Part shown: positions 11,307 through 25,400 of the stretch, piece by piece
How the letters are laid out: each line of letters opens with the position of its first letter
How positions within the stretch are numbered: position 1 is the stretch's first letter
Assembly: GCA_000310025.1 (NCBI GenBank)
Contig: FN648707.1
Coordinates: 1,174,389-1,216,809, forward strand
Reading direction: 5' to 3'
Source: Ectocarpus siliculosus
Taxonomy: Eukaryota; Sar; Phaeophyceae; Ectocarpales; Ectocarpaceae
Length of the DNA stretch: 42,421 nucleotides
Translations under genes and position numbers: made by a program
Notes under the pieces: generated by a model
What the model saw: the letters and a program-made list of their open reading frames with translations, nothing else
What the model was told of the DNA's origin: nothing
Databases searched by the model: none

Positions 11307-13292
11307 GAACTTCTTGGGATCACGACGACGATGTTTGCGTCTCCCCCGCCCCTGCCCAGACCCCTTTCTCCGAGCGGGCTGATGCCGGGTGGTGCCCTCC
11401 AACGGCGCACTTTTGCGGGGGGACCCGCAGCTGATAATTGTTTACTCTTACCATTCACTTGCGGTTTTTTTACCCTTTCTCTTTACGAGAGACCTTTCGT
11501 TTTCGTGTGCGCTCAGGTGTGTGCATTTCTTCACTTTTGCGTGTGGAGAAGGAATTGTGTGAGCATGCCGAGGGTGTTTTGGCCTCGAGTTTGGAGGTTT
11601 CTAAGGGTTGGATTGTTGGGGTGTTTGGGAGCTAAACAGCTTGCAGTGTCTCTTTGCCTGAGAAGGTTTTAGTGCATGGCAATCTACGCCGATAGGGGGT
11701 CGGTTCTTGCCGGAGCCGCCCCCTCTCTGATGACGAGGACTAAAAAAAACGAAAGTTTAACAAAAAAAAAAAAAATGAGCAACAGGGGCACACAGCGCCC
11801 TGGAATCCAGTGCTCTTCTTGCGCTTTGCGCACGAGCAGCATGGCTGGGTCTAGTAGACGTGCCCAAGGATGTTTGGGCCGCACGTTTCAACCTTGCCGC
11901 TCCTGTGCTTGTGCTGATGCGGGTCATGATCACGCAGTTGGACAAGTCTGCGGTGGGTTCTCACTTTTTTCGACCCAGAGCACGAGCACTCGCCGAGAAT
12001 TGTTCATCGCCCAGTCCGCTGACGATGTGGCGTCGTTCGATGCACGAAGTCGATTGGTGTACAGCATATGCATTTGACTGCAATTTGTTCAGTTCAGTCC
12101 CTGCACACGTCGGAGATGCCGCTAAACGTACTGGATGACGTGCAAATCGGCGGGGATATCTCGACTGTTTGATAACTTCCACATACGTACGAGCACCGTA
12201 GAAAGGGCAACAAGGCCGCGACAGAGCAGCACTGTGGAGCCTCCCCCCACGTCGAAACGCCGAACTTCCAATTTCTTCGCAAAGGAATACCGAACAACGG
12301 AGAGAGCAGTCAGTCTGTGGCACGTCTCGTGAACAATCAGAATCAATCAGTTGTGCCTGTGACTGCGTTGAAATTGCTTTGCTGATGGTGCATCGCACTG
12401 CTTGGCTATCGCGAGTACCTTCGCCCGTACCGAACGTTGACCTTGCTAAACATTCGTGTGATAACGGATGAAGATACCGCACCAACATCAAAGTAGTCTC
12501 CAGTCGTGGGGCCGGCGTCTAAAGGTTCGGGGCGGGGGTTGCCCTGTGTGTTGGGGGGGAATGCCCATAAATGAACAACATGAGTCATACTCTTGACACC
12601 ACTGCCCCCAGATCGAAGACTTCCATCATAATGCACCCCGAAGGCTTGGGTTGGGGCTGGTCCACCGCCCGCACAAGAACCTCACCAAACCCTCTGACGC
12701 GCTTGAAACAACAAACATGCGCACAGAGACGCTGAAGTCGCACAATCCCGGATCCTGATGGAAACAGGTCCGATGTTGTAACAAGTAATGGAACGGTATC
12801 ATTGTGGACGTCCGTCCATAGAGAAACCCTGCGAAGTGCCTTACGTGTCAAGGAGCAAATACGTCCCTCTCGCTCCCCCATAGATATGCCTCGAGGGAAC
12901 ACCAGGTGAATCCTTTGGACACAGAGTATATCCCATAAGCCGATGTACGCCCATGAGGGTGAGACATTATCCGTCAGACGAGGTGCTTCTTCTGTTGGTT
13001 CAGGCGGGAGTCAAACCACCGTCTATATCCTCGAGTGTTGAGTATTTACTTGATAAATAACATGAAACCGACCATCTGCCCGAATCAAGCGTATTTCGAC
13101 CAAAGATCTCCCGTTGCGTGCCGGGGCGATTCTTCAGAACCACCCCCGAGGTATGTAGTAGATGGTGGATATCCCATGCTTTTCTGCACACCAGTTTTTG
13201 TTTTTGTTGAGGGAGGGGGGGAAGACTGAATGGAGAGGGGACGGGGGGTTCACTCAGGTACGATTCGCCCTATTGCGTTAGTCCATCCTCTG
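11307..13292. other. Convergent intergenic region
   Basis: This is the space between the RPL10A stop and the CEP131-like stop. It must contain both 3' untranslated regions. Open frames here are short and show no family signature or splice-supported exon. An A run lies at 11762-11774. I see no RNA gene. Confidence 0.5.
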
Positions 13293-16200
13293 CTAGCGCA
13301 GGCGCGTGTGTGTCTGTCTCGCCGAGCCGCCAGTACCGTTTCTCGGGCCGGCAGAAATGCTGGCGGGGCTCCGAGTCGCGATGGTACCGCTTCCACCTCC
13401 GCCGGGAGCAGCGACACCGACAGCAGCAGCATGCGAAGCACCGGCACCTGCATCGGCCGCCGCCGCAGCTCTCTTGACATATTTCGCCAGCATTTTGGAC
13501 GCGTGCTCCGCCCGAAGGCTTTCCGTGTGAACTGCCTCTCTCAGGGACGAGATTTCATCGTCTTGAGAAGCCACCTGCTTTCGGTGAAACATTTCGTCGG
13601 GAGTCAATCAGTAGAGTCAGCCTGGAGAGGACAACGGGATTTTTTTGTTCTTCGATGGTTCGGTGATCTCAGCCAAATTTTAAGGCCGCAGGCTGTAAGC
13701 TGTCCGTATCGTCCTCATTTCCTCATAGTGCCCCTTTCTCGTTCCACCGAGCTCGGTATGCTCCTGCATTTGTTTCGCAACGACTTAAAAAAGTATATAT
13801 ATCTCGTCATCTACATGTCTCCTGCGTCAACAACTATCGATGATGTCGTAGGATACGCTTCCTTCGTTGCTCTGCCACAACGCAATGATGCGAGAAGTAC
13901 GCTTGATTGAGCAAAGCATCTTCGGGGTGGAGGGTCTCACGAAACCGAGCTTCGGCGCGAGAAGCACAGGTGATCAGCGGTCAGTGCTATGTCGGGTTGC
14001 ACGCTAGCCCCTAACGGGACAATGGCTCAACGTTGACATCAGTACCACGGCCTACGGTATTCGTCTTGATGAACGGTGTTGCTACACAAAGGTTTGGCGG
14101 CAAAAGCCAAGCAAGTGGGTTCGTTTGATGGGGTTTGTCACCTTTTCTTTGACCTCCTTGTGGAGAGCCTCCAGACGCTCGTCGTGCTCCTCGCGAAGAC
14201 GTGAAGACTCAGACCGGTTCCTGTGTGTCATGGTGGATACCGCCGTAGACGTTAGCTGCTCCATAGTCTCAAGTACTAAATAATACTTGTAAATTAGTGA
14301 TTTCCTAGACGATTACCGCAGCGTCTGTACCCCCGTCGGCGTTGAGAATCTCGCGATGTTGTCGGGAGAGAAAGGTGGCGGGGGATACTTTTGTTCAATT
14401 GTGTAATTTACAGCCACAACCCCTGCGGAACCTACATCAGTGAGAACGGATATCATCGACCACACTACCATATTCTACAACTAAGTGCTGGGCCAGCCGA
14501 ATAGGCAAATAGCAGGGAGAAGGTTGTACCTGGCTTGCATCCCTGCTGACTCCGCCTCGTGGTCTTTGGTTTTCTGTTCCAGCTCCGCCCTCCTGAGACG
14601 GCTTTCGGACATGAGCTCCTGCAGTTTGGGTTGTGAACGACGTGAAGCCATGCCGTAAGTGTCATATTCCTACCACTACAAACAAGATGACTCGAACGCA
14701 GGGGGTCTTCGACGATCATATTGACTGTAGGCTCGACATCCATCTGTGCGGCGCTTTTCCGAAACATGCAAGCTTGGGTTCGTGGGAGTTGCCTTCGGGT
14801 CCGATGTTATCCGACAAGCGCCCGAAAATGGGACCAGTTGCCGTACGACAACTTTGATAGCACAGCGTGATTCGCGATGCCTGCATCGCCTTGGAGGGGT
14901 ACATCGTGACAGAAAAAGAGTGCACCGAGGAGCCTGTCAAATTCACAATCTTCAGCGCCTCAACATATCGTCGCATGACATCAAATTATCCCCCGTCAAG
15001 GCGACTCCGTCCATAAAGTAGCGGTTCACATCTTGAGGACTAACGGGTTTTCTTTGTATTTTGCCCAAATTGTTGAGGTTTTTCTAGAGAACGAGACAAG
15101 GAAACACGACGCACTTGGTGCTCCTTGAGAACTTGCGCCTCCTCGTCTCTAGCCGCGCTCGCTCCCTCCTTGTTGGCCCCCTCCGCCTTTTGCACCCTCA
15201 AGGAAAGGATCCCTTGCTCCGCGGTTAGCTCTCGAGATTTCAGGGCAAGCTCCCGCCTGGGGAGGCCGGTAGTAATAGGGGGCATGGCACAATCAGTCAA
15301 GACGCAAACGCAAACCGTAAAAGCTAGCGCACGCTCGTCCCGAGTCGTTCACGCTAGGTGAGTAAGGGGGCGTGGGAGCTAAGCATGTGCTTCTAGCCAA
15401 ACTGTCGCTCCGGCGGGTTGCCTGGACGGTCAAGCCAAGAGAGCCCTTGTTACCCCCCCTCGCTGCCCCAAAGAACGGGGATTACGGACCATGGAGCAAA
15501 AAGAGTTCTTATTCGTCGCCACCGTCGAGCACGGGTTAACTAATGATTACCTAACACTAGCCCCAAAGATTCCAATTTTTTTCTTCCTACAAAGGAGTGC
15601 TGGTCATCTACCAACTGCGCAAAATCCTCGATACCACAACCTGTTGCACGTACGTACTACGCTCTTTTTTTATATCATGGGATCCTCCTTTTTCTTGCGA
15701 CGAAACCTACACTGTACCTTTATATCATGGGATCCTCCTTTCTCTTGCGACAAAACCTACACTGTACCTTTATATCATGGGATCCTCCTTTTTCTTGCGA
15801 CAAAACCTACACAGAGTAGTACCTGGTGTCGACGAGTGAGTGCAAGACGTCGGTGCACTCGGAATGACGCTCTTCCCACTGCCCTTGCTTCTCGGCTAGC
15901 AGCCGCTTGGCCTGCGCATGCGACTGTCGGCACGCGACGAATACATTGTCGAGCGAGATTCACGCAAGCAAGACGACGAGGAACAGGGTTCACTTTAGGA
16001 CTGACCGCTCTCGCGAAGGACTGCATTAGGTCTCTTCCTTCGGTCGGGTGTTGTTGACCGCACAAGCTCATGTCCAAAGCGCATAAAGTACATGCGTTCA
16101 TGCGAAGTACTGGGTGTTTTACACTTGACACTTTTCCGAGAACGACAGTACATAAATCGATCTACTTATGTGGACGTACGGATAGAAACCACAGACTAGT

Positions 16201-19200
16201 AGACGCTATCCAGCGGAGCGGTAGTGCAGAGCAAACGGTGTACGCCCCGAAGTATTTAGTGACGGATGCTCAGATGGGAAGGACGGGACCACCGGCCAAC
16301 TTCTCAACGTGGCGAGCTTACGCTCTACACAGTCACACACACACTTTTCATCTTCACCTCTTCCTGAACGCGTGCCTCTTTTTCTGCCTCGGCCTTAGAA
16401 GTCTCCTCGTTCTCGATGCGCTCCCGTTGAATCCTGCGGATAGCAGCGTCTATTCTCTTGTCACGGTCCTTCATCAGCCGCTGCTTCTCCGACCGGAGAG
16501 CCTGCCCATCGAGACCGGTTTGTGAATCTCGACGACGTGAAATCGGACGGGAGCTTCTACCAAGGCAGATTATGAACCTACGTACACTATATTTATTCGG
16601 GAGCGCTATGTACAGGACAGTTTCGTGCTGCCCCTCCCGCGGATGGAACTGGCATGATTTCCCCTCACAGAGAGCGCAAAGGTGCTCGACACGGCGGGCT
16701 TAGGAACATCCGACAGCCCCCGCCCCCCCACCCCCAACAGAACTTACAGGCCAACCGTGGCCGTGCGGTTTGACCCAAACTCTCTACGGGAAGTTCGCCC
16801 TGGGGCACATGCAACCAAACTCACATGCGGATAGAGATTTCGATACATTGACGATAGCTGGAGTTGGACAAACAATCCCACGTTGCAAAGACCGTACGTG
16901 CCTTTCGGTCGCAAACATTGGGCTGGCGACGTCACCGCTACCCCGGTTCGAGGATAGTAGCTCATGGATTTCTCAACAATACACCCAGACACGAATGAAT
17001 GGCCAGCTCCCCAGTTCCGTGCCGGACCTGCGGCAGAATAGACCCTACCCAGAGCGATACATGGCCTGAACAACCACAAAGGACAGGGGGACACACGCGG
17101 GGATGCCACATCCCCACCTCTTCCCCCGCTGCTGAGGCCCCCTCTTTCGCCCTTCTGGCCCAGTCCTCCCGGTCTAGCTCCGCCTGGCGCGTGAGCGAGG
17201 CGAGCGTGGCGGCTCTCCTTCGGGTGGCTTTGTCGACGTCCTCCGCGTGCTGGAGGCGCATCTCCTGCAGGCGCGAGTGCTCCTCGTTCCGTAACCTGCG
17301 GTGCGTGTTTCATCGCGGTGGTCAAGGAAGGATGGGAAAGTGGCGAGGGGAAGGCGACTGTCCGAGTTCGTTGCCTGCCTGTCAAACGAGCTTTGGCCAC
17401 GCGCATCAGGCTCTAAGGGCTATGCTCTGGTGGAGTACTGTTTTTTGCTGTCTCGTGCTCCAATTATTGGTGTTCTTCTCTCGACAAAGCGCCTGGACCA
17501 AACAAAACCCACCACAAAGGAAACTCTCATGTTGCGATCTCTCTGTACTTGTTCATCCGGAAAACCACCGATCCCATCCCGGCTTCAATATTTAGTGAGT
17601 TCATACTCTCTTGGTCTAATCGTAACAATATAAGAGTCTCGTTCTTACGGTCGTGGTTTCTTTTTCACCAGCTTCATCCCTGCAGGTCGTTCCTGCAAGT
17701 ACCATTCCCGCAAGTACTTGGACAACCCGTGGCTGAACCTCCCTCCCCCATAGTACGCCCCCCCCCCCGATGTTTGCCATCGGGGTTGTGTTTTCGTCGC
17801 TTGGCAACGACGTTGTAAAACATGCCGCCCCCCCCGGTGTTTGTCATCGGGGTTGGGTTTTCGTCGCTTGGCAACGACGTTGTAAAACAAGCCAATTCAC
17901 TTCGTGAACTCGGCAACCAGGTTACCGTTTTTTTTTTTTTTACCTCGGTTTTTTTTTTGGCGGTAACCATAATGGTGGTCGAGTAGATCATGTTGTGCGG
18001 GGTCGAGAAACCTCACTCCGCGCAACGGGGGATGATCGTACCACGTTGTGTTAAAATGGTCAAGCTTCCTCGAGGCAGTTACACAGTGCTTACAACTGTC
18101 TCTGGAAGTGAAAGCACCAGAAAATAAATTAAGTTATACGTAGCTGTCATCCGTACGCAAGGAAGTAAGCACAAGATGCCGAACACCCTTAGCAGGATGC
18201 AGCTCACCCTTCATGCGACTCGCCAAATACCTCACGGCGCTTCGCGCTTGGTGATGTGAGAGCCTGGTCCGGTGAGAACCCGGCGTGCTCCGTCCCGGCT
18301 TTGTAGGGATGCGAGGTCAATGGTCAAACGACTACGGCATGCACGACTATGAGTACACCCCCCCCCCCCCCATAGAGAGGGTGTGACATGGACAAGATTG
18401 GTAAATTAGACAACAGCGAAAAAACGATCGCGATAATTGGGGATAGATGGTGGGCACAACAGGCCCTAGAGGACGGGGATAAGATGTGCAAGAAATTTTT
18501 ATGGAGTTTGTGGCAGAAACGTAAAGAGCTCCCAAATGTTGGTGGTGTCTCTAGTAGGTGTAGGAACGGTGCTCCGTCTCGAAAGGGACGCGTGGTCAAT
18601 GGTCAAATGACTACGGCAAGCAACAAATGAGTACGCCCCCCCCCCCATAGTACGGGCACTCTGCGCTTCCCTTGGGCAACGAGCAACACTCCCTTGTGCT
18701 CGAGGACTGGGTTCTCTCTTTACATCATTTCCGGGGGCCCTGCAGCGCACCATGCAAGCCCGAAGTAAGATGGATATGACATGATCGTCCGTTTCGTTAC
18801 CTCGTTAGATCCGTCGCGCAAACGCCTTCCATTCTCCTCATCTCCTCCTCCTGCCACCTGCCGTGGAATCGACGTAGGGGGGAAACCAAACGAACTCAGT
18901 GCGTGCGCGCTGCTCACACGATGGCTGTGGGGAAAATGGTGAGGGAGAAGCGATTGAAGCGTGTTATCACGTAGTAAATGTCTCTCACATGATGGGTCGT
19001 GCTGTAATGAGTGGTTGCGACGAGTAAGGGGGGGTGCGAGGAGAAGAGGAGATGGGGGGTGTGAAAAGCGATCGGACAGAGGTACTGGTCAAGGAACACG
19101 GGATACCCCTTTCACTCGCCACATTTCTATCGTTTTTCCTGTTTTTAGCTACCGATGAGGCTGACTGTGAAGTAACGGAGGCGATTTATTTGAGTAGCCT

Positions 19201-19404
19201 GGCACGCATCTTGAGGGCATCTCTTCCTTTGTACGATTTCCGAGATAGCAAATGCTTGTGAACCGATCAAGGTTCCGGAGGTACTATTTTTGGAGCGGGT
19301 GGGGGTGGAGATGTTTTTTTTTAAGGATTTTCTGCCCCCGAAACAGCTTGAACGAGAGGTTTCAGGAGGTCCAGAGAACATTGAACTGCATTTTTCACGT
19401 GCCG

Positions 19405-19463
<59 letters not shown>

Positions 19464-22400
19464 GCTGACTAAGAAGAAGACGAAGAAGATTCTATTTCAC
19501 CTAGATGAATTCGAGGAGTGCCGTGCGCGCCTTGTCGTACCTTCTCTGCGTCTCTGCCTCCTCGGCTGCCCGCTTTCTCAAGCGCTCGAGGTCGGCTTGG
19601 TGCTTGTCCGTTAGCGCTTGTCGCCTCTAGCAGCGGTCGGTTGTCAGTGGGGAGGTCATCGCAACCGCCGTCGGTGCCAAGACAACACAAAGACGTTCAA
19701 ATCAGAACTTCGAGTGGCTATTTTCCGCTTTCCTCCTGTGGCGACTCGCAAGAAAGTCTCTATGCTGGTCACAATCCATGGAGTCTTGCCGATGCTCAGA
19801 GACGAAAGAACAAGGAAGCTAAGCCTTCAGGGCGTGTTTTGAACCCGGTTCTTTTGAGCCCATGGGCCAAGGGGCGACCTACCCACACAATCAACCAACA
19901 AGGGGAAGAGTGCTTGGGAGGGACAGCTGTCTGTATCGCCAGTACACAGCACAAACCAAAACCTCACCCCGGACTGCACACAGGCAAGGACAAACCGCGA
20001 GGGGTGCAAGAGCAACAACACCCCAACAACACCCCACATAGCTGAGGTCACCCGTGCCCTGCACCTACCTCGCCTATGGCCTCCATGGCCTGACGCCGAG
20101 CTTGCTCGACCCGGCCCCTCACCCGCGCCCGCTCCTCGCTCAAAGCCTCGTCCGCTCGGAGAGACGCCTGCTTCCTCAGACGCTGGGCCTCTCGCTGTTA
20201 GGAAGGTGAACCGGGGGATGGGGGGGGGGGGGGGGGGGGGGGGGGNNNNNNNNNNNNNNNNNNNNNNNNNNNNNNNNNNNNNNNNNNNNNNNNNNNNNNN
20301 NNNNNNNNNNNNNNNNNNNNNNNNNNNNNNNNNNNNNNNNNNNNNCTGCGCCCCCCCTTGTTTTTTTTTTTTTTTCCCCCTAGTTTCTTTCCCCCCCAGT
20401 TGGCCGGGGGAGGGAATTGGGAAAATTGAAGGGTTTTTCCCGCCTGTTTTTAGGGGGTTAAAAAAGGGGGCTTTATTTTTTTTCCTTTTTTTTTTGGGTT
20501 TACAGGGTCCCCCCCCGGCCCCCCCAAAAAATTTAAAAAAAAAAACCCCTTTCCCGGACCCAAGGGGTTTTTTTTTTTTCCCCAAAAAAAAACCAAAATT
20601 CCCCTTTTTTGGGGGGGGGGGCCTTACTCTTTTTTTCCTTCCCTTATTCTTTTGCCCTTTGCCCCCCCTTCCCTTTCAAAACGAACCCCCTTTCCTCCCC
20701 TTACAAAAAACCCCCCCACCTTTTGGAACCTTTTTACTTTTTTCCCCCCCACCCCTTAAAAATTTTTTCCCCTTTTTTTCCCCTTCCTTTGGGCCTTTTT
20801 TTCCCCCCCTTTTTTCCCCATTTTTCCCGTTTTTTTAGGGGGGGGGGGGGGGGTGTACTCAGGTTTTGCATGCTTTAGCTGTTAAGACCGTTAACCACGG
20901 GTTAGACCATTAACCGCGGGTCCTCGAGATAGCATTTTTCCCACAGGACCGATCACCGATGGCCAATCGCACGGGGAGGGAGGGGGGGGGGCGAAAAGCG
21001 CACAAGAGAATGTCGGCGGAAGTGGAGGGCGGGGCACCGATCGGCAGCACTATCGACCTATCCTTGCGGGGCAAGAAGAGTCACCTGAGGGGGCGTGTGC
21101 TCAATACCCCTTCTCGCTTTTCCGAAAAAAAATCTAAAGCTCAGAATGTGGGTGCACGTCCATCGCGTAGGCAGACGGAGATATCCAGGAAGTGGATTCG
21201 AAAGAGGTTACTGCCAACGCGACCAAATATCTACGCTTTCTGTTTTCGACAAGCCCGGGGGCGGGGTGTTGGCAGGTTAACAGAAACCTCCCGCCGTCTG
21301 CGACAAATTCCAACCCACAACTTCGACCAGACCAACCACGTCCATCGCCGTTCTTTTGCGTGATTCCAGGGGACATTTCATCACAGCCGTTATGCTGCTG
21401 GTGCTGTTGCTTGCCCCTCTCTCACTCACGTGATGCCCTCGCTCGATTTCCTCCATCTCCGCCTTGTGTTTGTCCATGATGCGTTCGATCTCCGGCTCCA
21501 GCCCCTTCAAAGGTGGTCAGGCCACGCAATTCGAACATGGCGGTAAGGCCGTCAGCAGAAGCCTCGATTCACTCAAGGCATTTATTAAGCTTTTGGGCGT
21601 TTTGGCCTTCCGTAACAAGCTGCAGGGGGGGGAGGGGAGGTACTCATAGTCGTGCATGTCGTAGTCGTTGGACCATTGACCTCGCATCCCTACAAAGCCG
21701 GGACGGAGCACGCCGGGTTCTCACCGGACCAGGCTCTCACATCACCAAGCGCGAAGCACCGTGAGGTACTCGGCGAGTCGCATGACGTGTGCGCTGCATC
21801 ATGCTAAGGGTGTTCGCTATCTTGTGCGTACTTCCTTGCGTACGGACGACCGCTGCGTATGACCTAGTTTATTTTCTGGTGGTTTCACTTTCAGAGACAG
21901 TTGTAAGCACTGTGTAGCTGCCTCGAGGGGGCTTGACCAATTTAACACAACATGGTTCGATCATCCCCCGTTGCGCGGAGTGAGGGTTCTCCACCCCCCA
22001 CAACATAATCTACTCGGCCACTATTATAGAATACCGCAAAAGAAAAAACAGAGCAAAAAAGAGGTAACTTGGTTGCCGAGCTCACGAAGTGATCGGCTTG
22101 TTTTACAACGTCGTTGCCATGCGACGAAAACCCAACCCCGATGGCAAATACCGAGGGGGGGTTGCAGGGGGCGTAAAGAATATAGCTACTTTATGTCATA
22201 GGGACAATGGGTCCATCCGATGCGGCGCGCATGGGCAAAGCGAGTTTTTTACAAGTGTTTTTCGGGATTTTGTCGCTCATGCACGCGCGGTCTTCATGAT
22301 TCGTCGTGTACGCGCTGCGCAGAAACCACTTGCGATTACGCTGGGCCAAGATTTCAAAGAAACAAAACATGAATTTTCCACACAATGCTATTGGCACATT

Positions 22401-25400
22401 ACGTAACACGAGATTTTTCTTCGAAGGAATTCCGCTGTAGACTTGAACGTTTTTTCTTGCTGTCACACTACAACCTAATGAACGGCACCTTCAGCGTCAG
22501 CTCGCGAATCTCTTGCGTCCGCTTTGCCATCCATTTTTCCCTCCGGGCATCTTCTCCCTTGGATCCCCGGTGCAGGTCGACATCATTATTAGTGGACCGA
22601 AGCGTTTGACCGTGCAGCGAAGAAAACCGGAAAAAGCGAGGCGAGATACTGGAGGTGAAAAACCATAGGCATAGTAGCATGTTGCGGGGTTGGCACTAGA
22701 CGTTAGTCTCAACAGCAACAGCGAAACATAACCCCAGCGATTCCCGCGTGCGCGCACCTGTGCCCACAAGGCTTGAGCGTCGAGAGTTTCGGCCTTTCCC
22801 TTCTCGCGAATCTCCTCCACTGCTATCGACGTCTCCGACCGTTGTTCTTTTATCTGGAATTTCGAGAAGGTTTGGAGAAAAACAAATTCCAAGAAAATGG
22901 GGAACGAGTTTTGCTGACCAGCCAGTGTTGGGGGCGAAAGATGCATTCATGTCAGGAAAGTTCCCACGTGGTTGTCTCCTCAGGGACTCGAACCCTATGA
23001 CCCTACCTGACCGGTAATTTCGGCAACGTCATTCTTGTTTGGCCTATTCGTTCCGATACGGGTAAAAGACCTACAGCGCGTACCGTATATCTCGTGGTTA
23101 GAAACAGCAGATAACCGTTGGGCGAGAGATTAAGCGCGATGGGCGTTGCGTTGAGAATCCAGTCGGGTGCTTGTGACCAACAGGAACAGCTGTGTTTCAC
23201 AGAATTTTGCCGCGCAGAAGAAGAAAAAGAAGAAGAAGAGCCGTTTACCTTTTCTAGGAGACCCGTGGCCTGTACCGATAGGCTTCGCTTACGCTCCAGC
23301 AACTGCCGCGGAAGGATCAATCGTCAAACATTGGTAGGATGGATTCAGGTATACTTGGCGTGAGCAACAACACGCGTGCTGTTAATCGGTCTCAGCCTCG
23401 GGCTCTCAAATGGGTATTTTTCTCGCGGGGAAGGTTAGGCGTGCGCAGAGTATGTTGGCGGCAAGACGGTGTCCGCGCAATCACGCAACGTGTGCGTCGT
23501 GGGGAAGAAACGGATAATGCGCTGTGGAGAGGTGTTTAGTGATGACAGAGTGGGGAAGGAGGCTTGGTACGGTCCCGTCGTAAAACATCCCATAGTCTCG
23601 AATGGGTGGTTTTCTATATATCGTTCTTCGTTCAGTGACTTATCGTTCGCAGTCACAACCCATGCAATAGCCTACGTCCGTACGCGCCTCTCTACTCAAC
23701 AATACGTGGTTACAAAGCAGTCATTGCGCGTATGTATCTCAACCAATCGTAACTCCTTTTTCGATCTGAACTGAACAGTATTCGGTGTTTATGTATCGTC
23801 CAATTGAAATTCTGGACGTCGCGTCAGTATTTGCACCTTTTGTTGTGTTTCGACGCACCAGTCGGAGTCACACGGACACGAGGAAGGCCACACGGGAGTT
23901 TGATTCGCACACACGAAATATGTGGCTCTCCATGTTGTTCGTGTGGGCTACCTTGTGAGAAACAGTCCCATCTCGTGTGACCCCACCGACATTCGAACCC
24001 ATGGCCCAAACATCAGAAGGTTGCGAGAAAGACAACTGCACCACTCAGTGCTCCGCCATACATAGTAACGAGGAGTCGCGTGGTGACATATATATAACGA
24101 TCAGGGATCCTGTGGGAACCTCGCACAATTCATTCCTCCTATTGTGGGGATAGTATGGCCATAAACATTGGTGGCGGCTTTACAGGCCCAAACACACACT
24201 CAACAAATGTTCTTGTCGTCATAGGTAATTCATGTTGTTGTCCCGCAAGACTAGAAACCCGAGGGTACAGCCAGTGAAAGCACATGTGCTTGCAGGCAAC
24301 CCCCTGAAGGGCTCCAGCTATCGATACCAAGAACGTTACCTTATCGACATATTGAAGGTGCTGCGATAGTGCTTCCTTGTCCTTGGCTTCTGCCGCCTCA
24401 AGTTCATCCTGAAAGGGTGCTCCGACCTCCTGCTTGTCATCATGATTATTATTCATGGTTGGTTCCGCCGCAACCGTACGTCACAATCAGGGTGCGAGGA
24501 GAAGATATTTCCGCGCGTACTTATCCGGCACCGTGGAGTATCAGTCGCCATAGGTAGGTAGATAGATAGATTGATTGATTGATTGATTGATAGACATGCT
24601 GCCTCTTCTGCGTCCTGTACTCCGTTGTGTTTTCTCTACCCTCAGCCTGAATTGTCAACATCGTTTCCGCGGTTGCCCAATAATTGTAGAGACTCTCGTT
24701 GGCGTTTGTAGCCAGCTGTGGGGGCGGATCTTCACCCTCTTGGGCGAGGCTAAGTTTTTTTTTCAGACCATTTACCGACCACGGACATGCACATTGCCCC
24801 GCATACAACGCCGGGGGGAAGTGGCACCGGGCGAAGACGAGTACGAGGCATTCCCGCCCGCCTGTTAACCGACTGAGCGAGCTAACATTTAGAGCGTTTT
24901 TGAGCTTGAGGCTACACGCCCGGGCTGGTGACGAAAGGGAATGCAGGGGACATAGAACGTTGGGTAGGGTCACCAGCTGGAGGGGGGATGAAACCTCAAC
25001 CAATCGAAAAACAAACAACCTACTGGAATAGATTAGTCTTTCTTCATGTGCTCAAATGTTGGGGGAGCCAATCATATGGACTCGGTAAACGGCACGGGGT
25101 AGGTACCAACCGCCCCCCCACGTAGAAAATATTGTGCCAACTCTACATCCGTTCGCTCGCCGCCCCAAAGGCAAACGTTGGCAAATTGAACAAAGACCAT
25201 CCCACCCGCCCTACTAAACAGGGCCCTCCAGGCTACCCTGCAAGATATTCTGTCCTCAAGCATGTATATAGACTATTCTTGTCGGTGTTATTGTGTTGAC
25301 TACTTCCAAGACATGTTGCCGCGCTGTGGCCTTCTCACACTCTGCATGGTGATAGGCCCTGAGCGAGGAACACCTGCCTTCGAGGCACAAGACCCAACCC

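Noticed and set aside
12985-13020. tRNA gene suggested by a T-arm-like GGGAGTCAAACCACC on the minus strand
   Set aside because: No A box or cloverleaf is found at a proper distance. The match is too weak.
20206-20838. 210-residue frame spanning the N gap, rich in Pro and Phe
   Set aside because: It translates Ns and homopolymer blocks. The true coding exon here is on the other strand (20194-20069).
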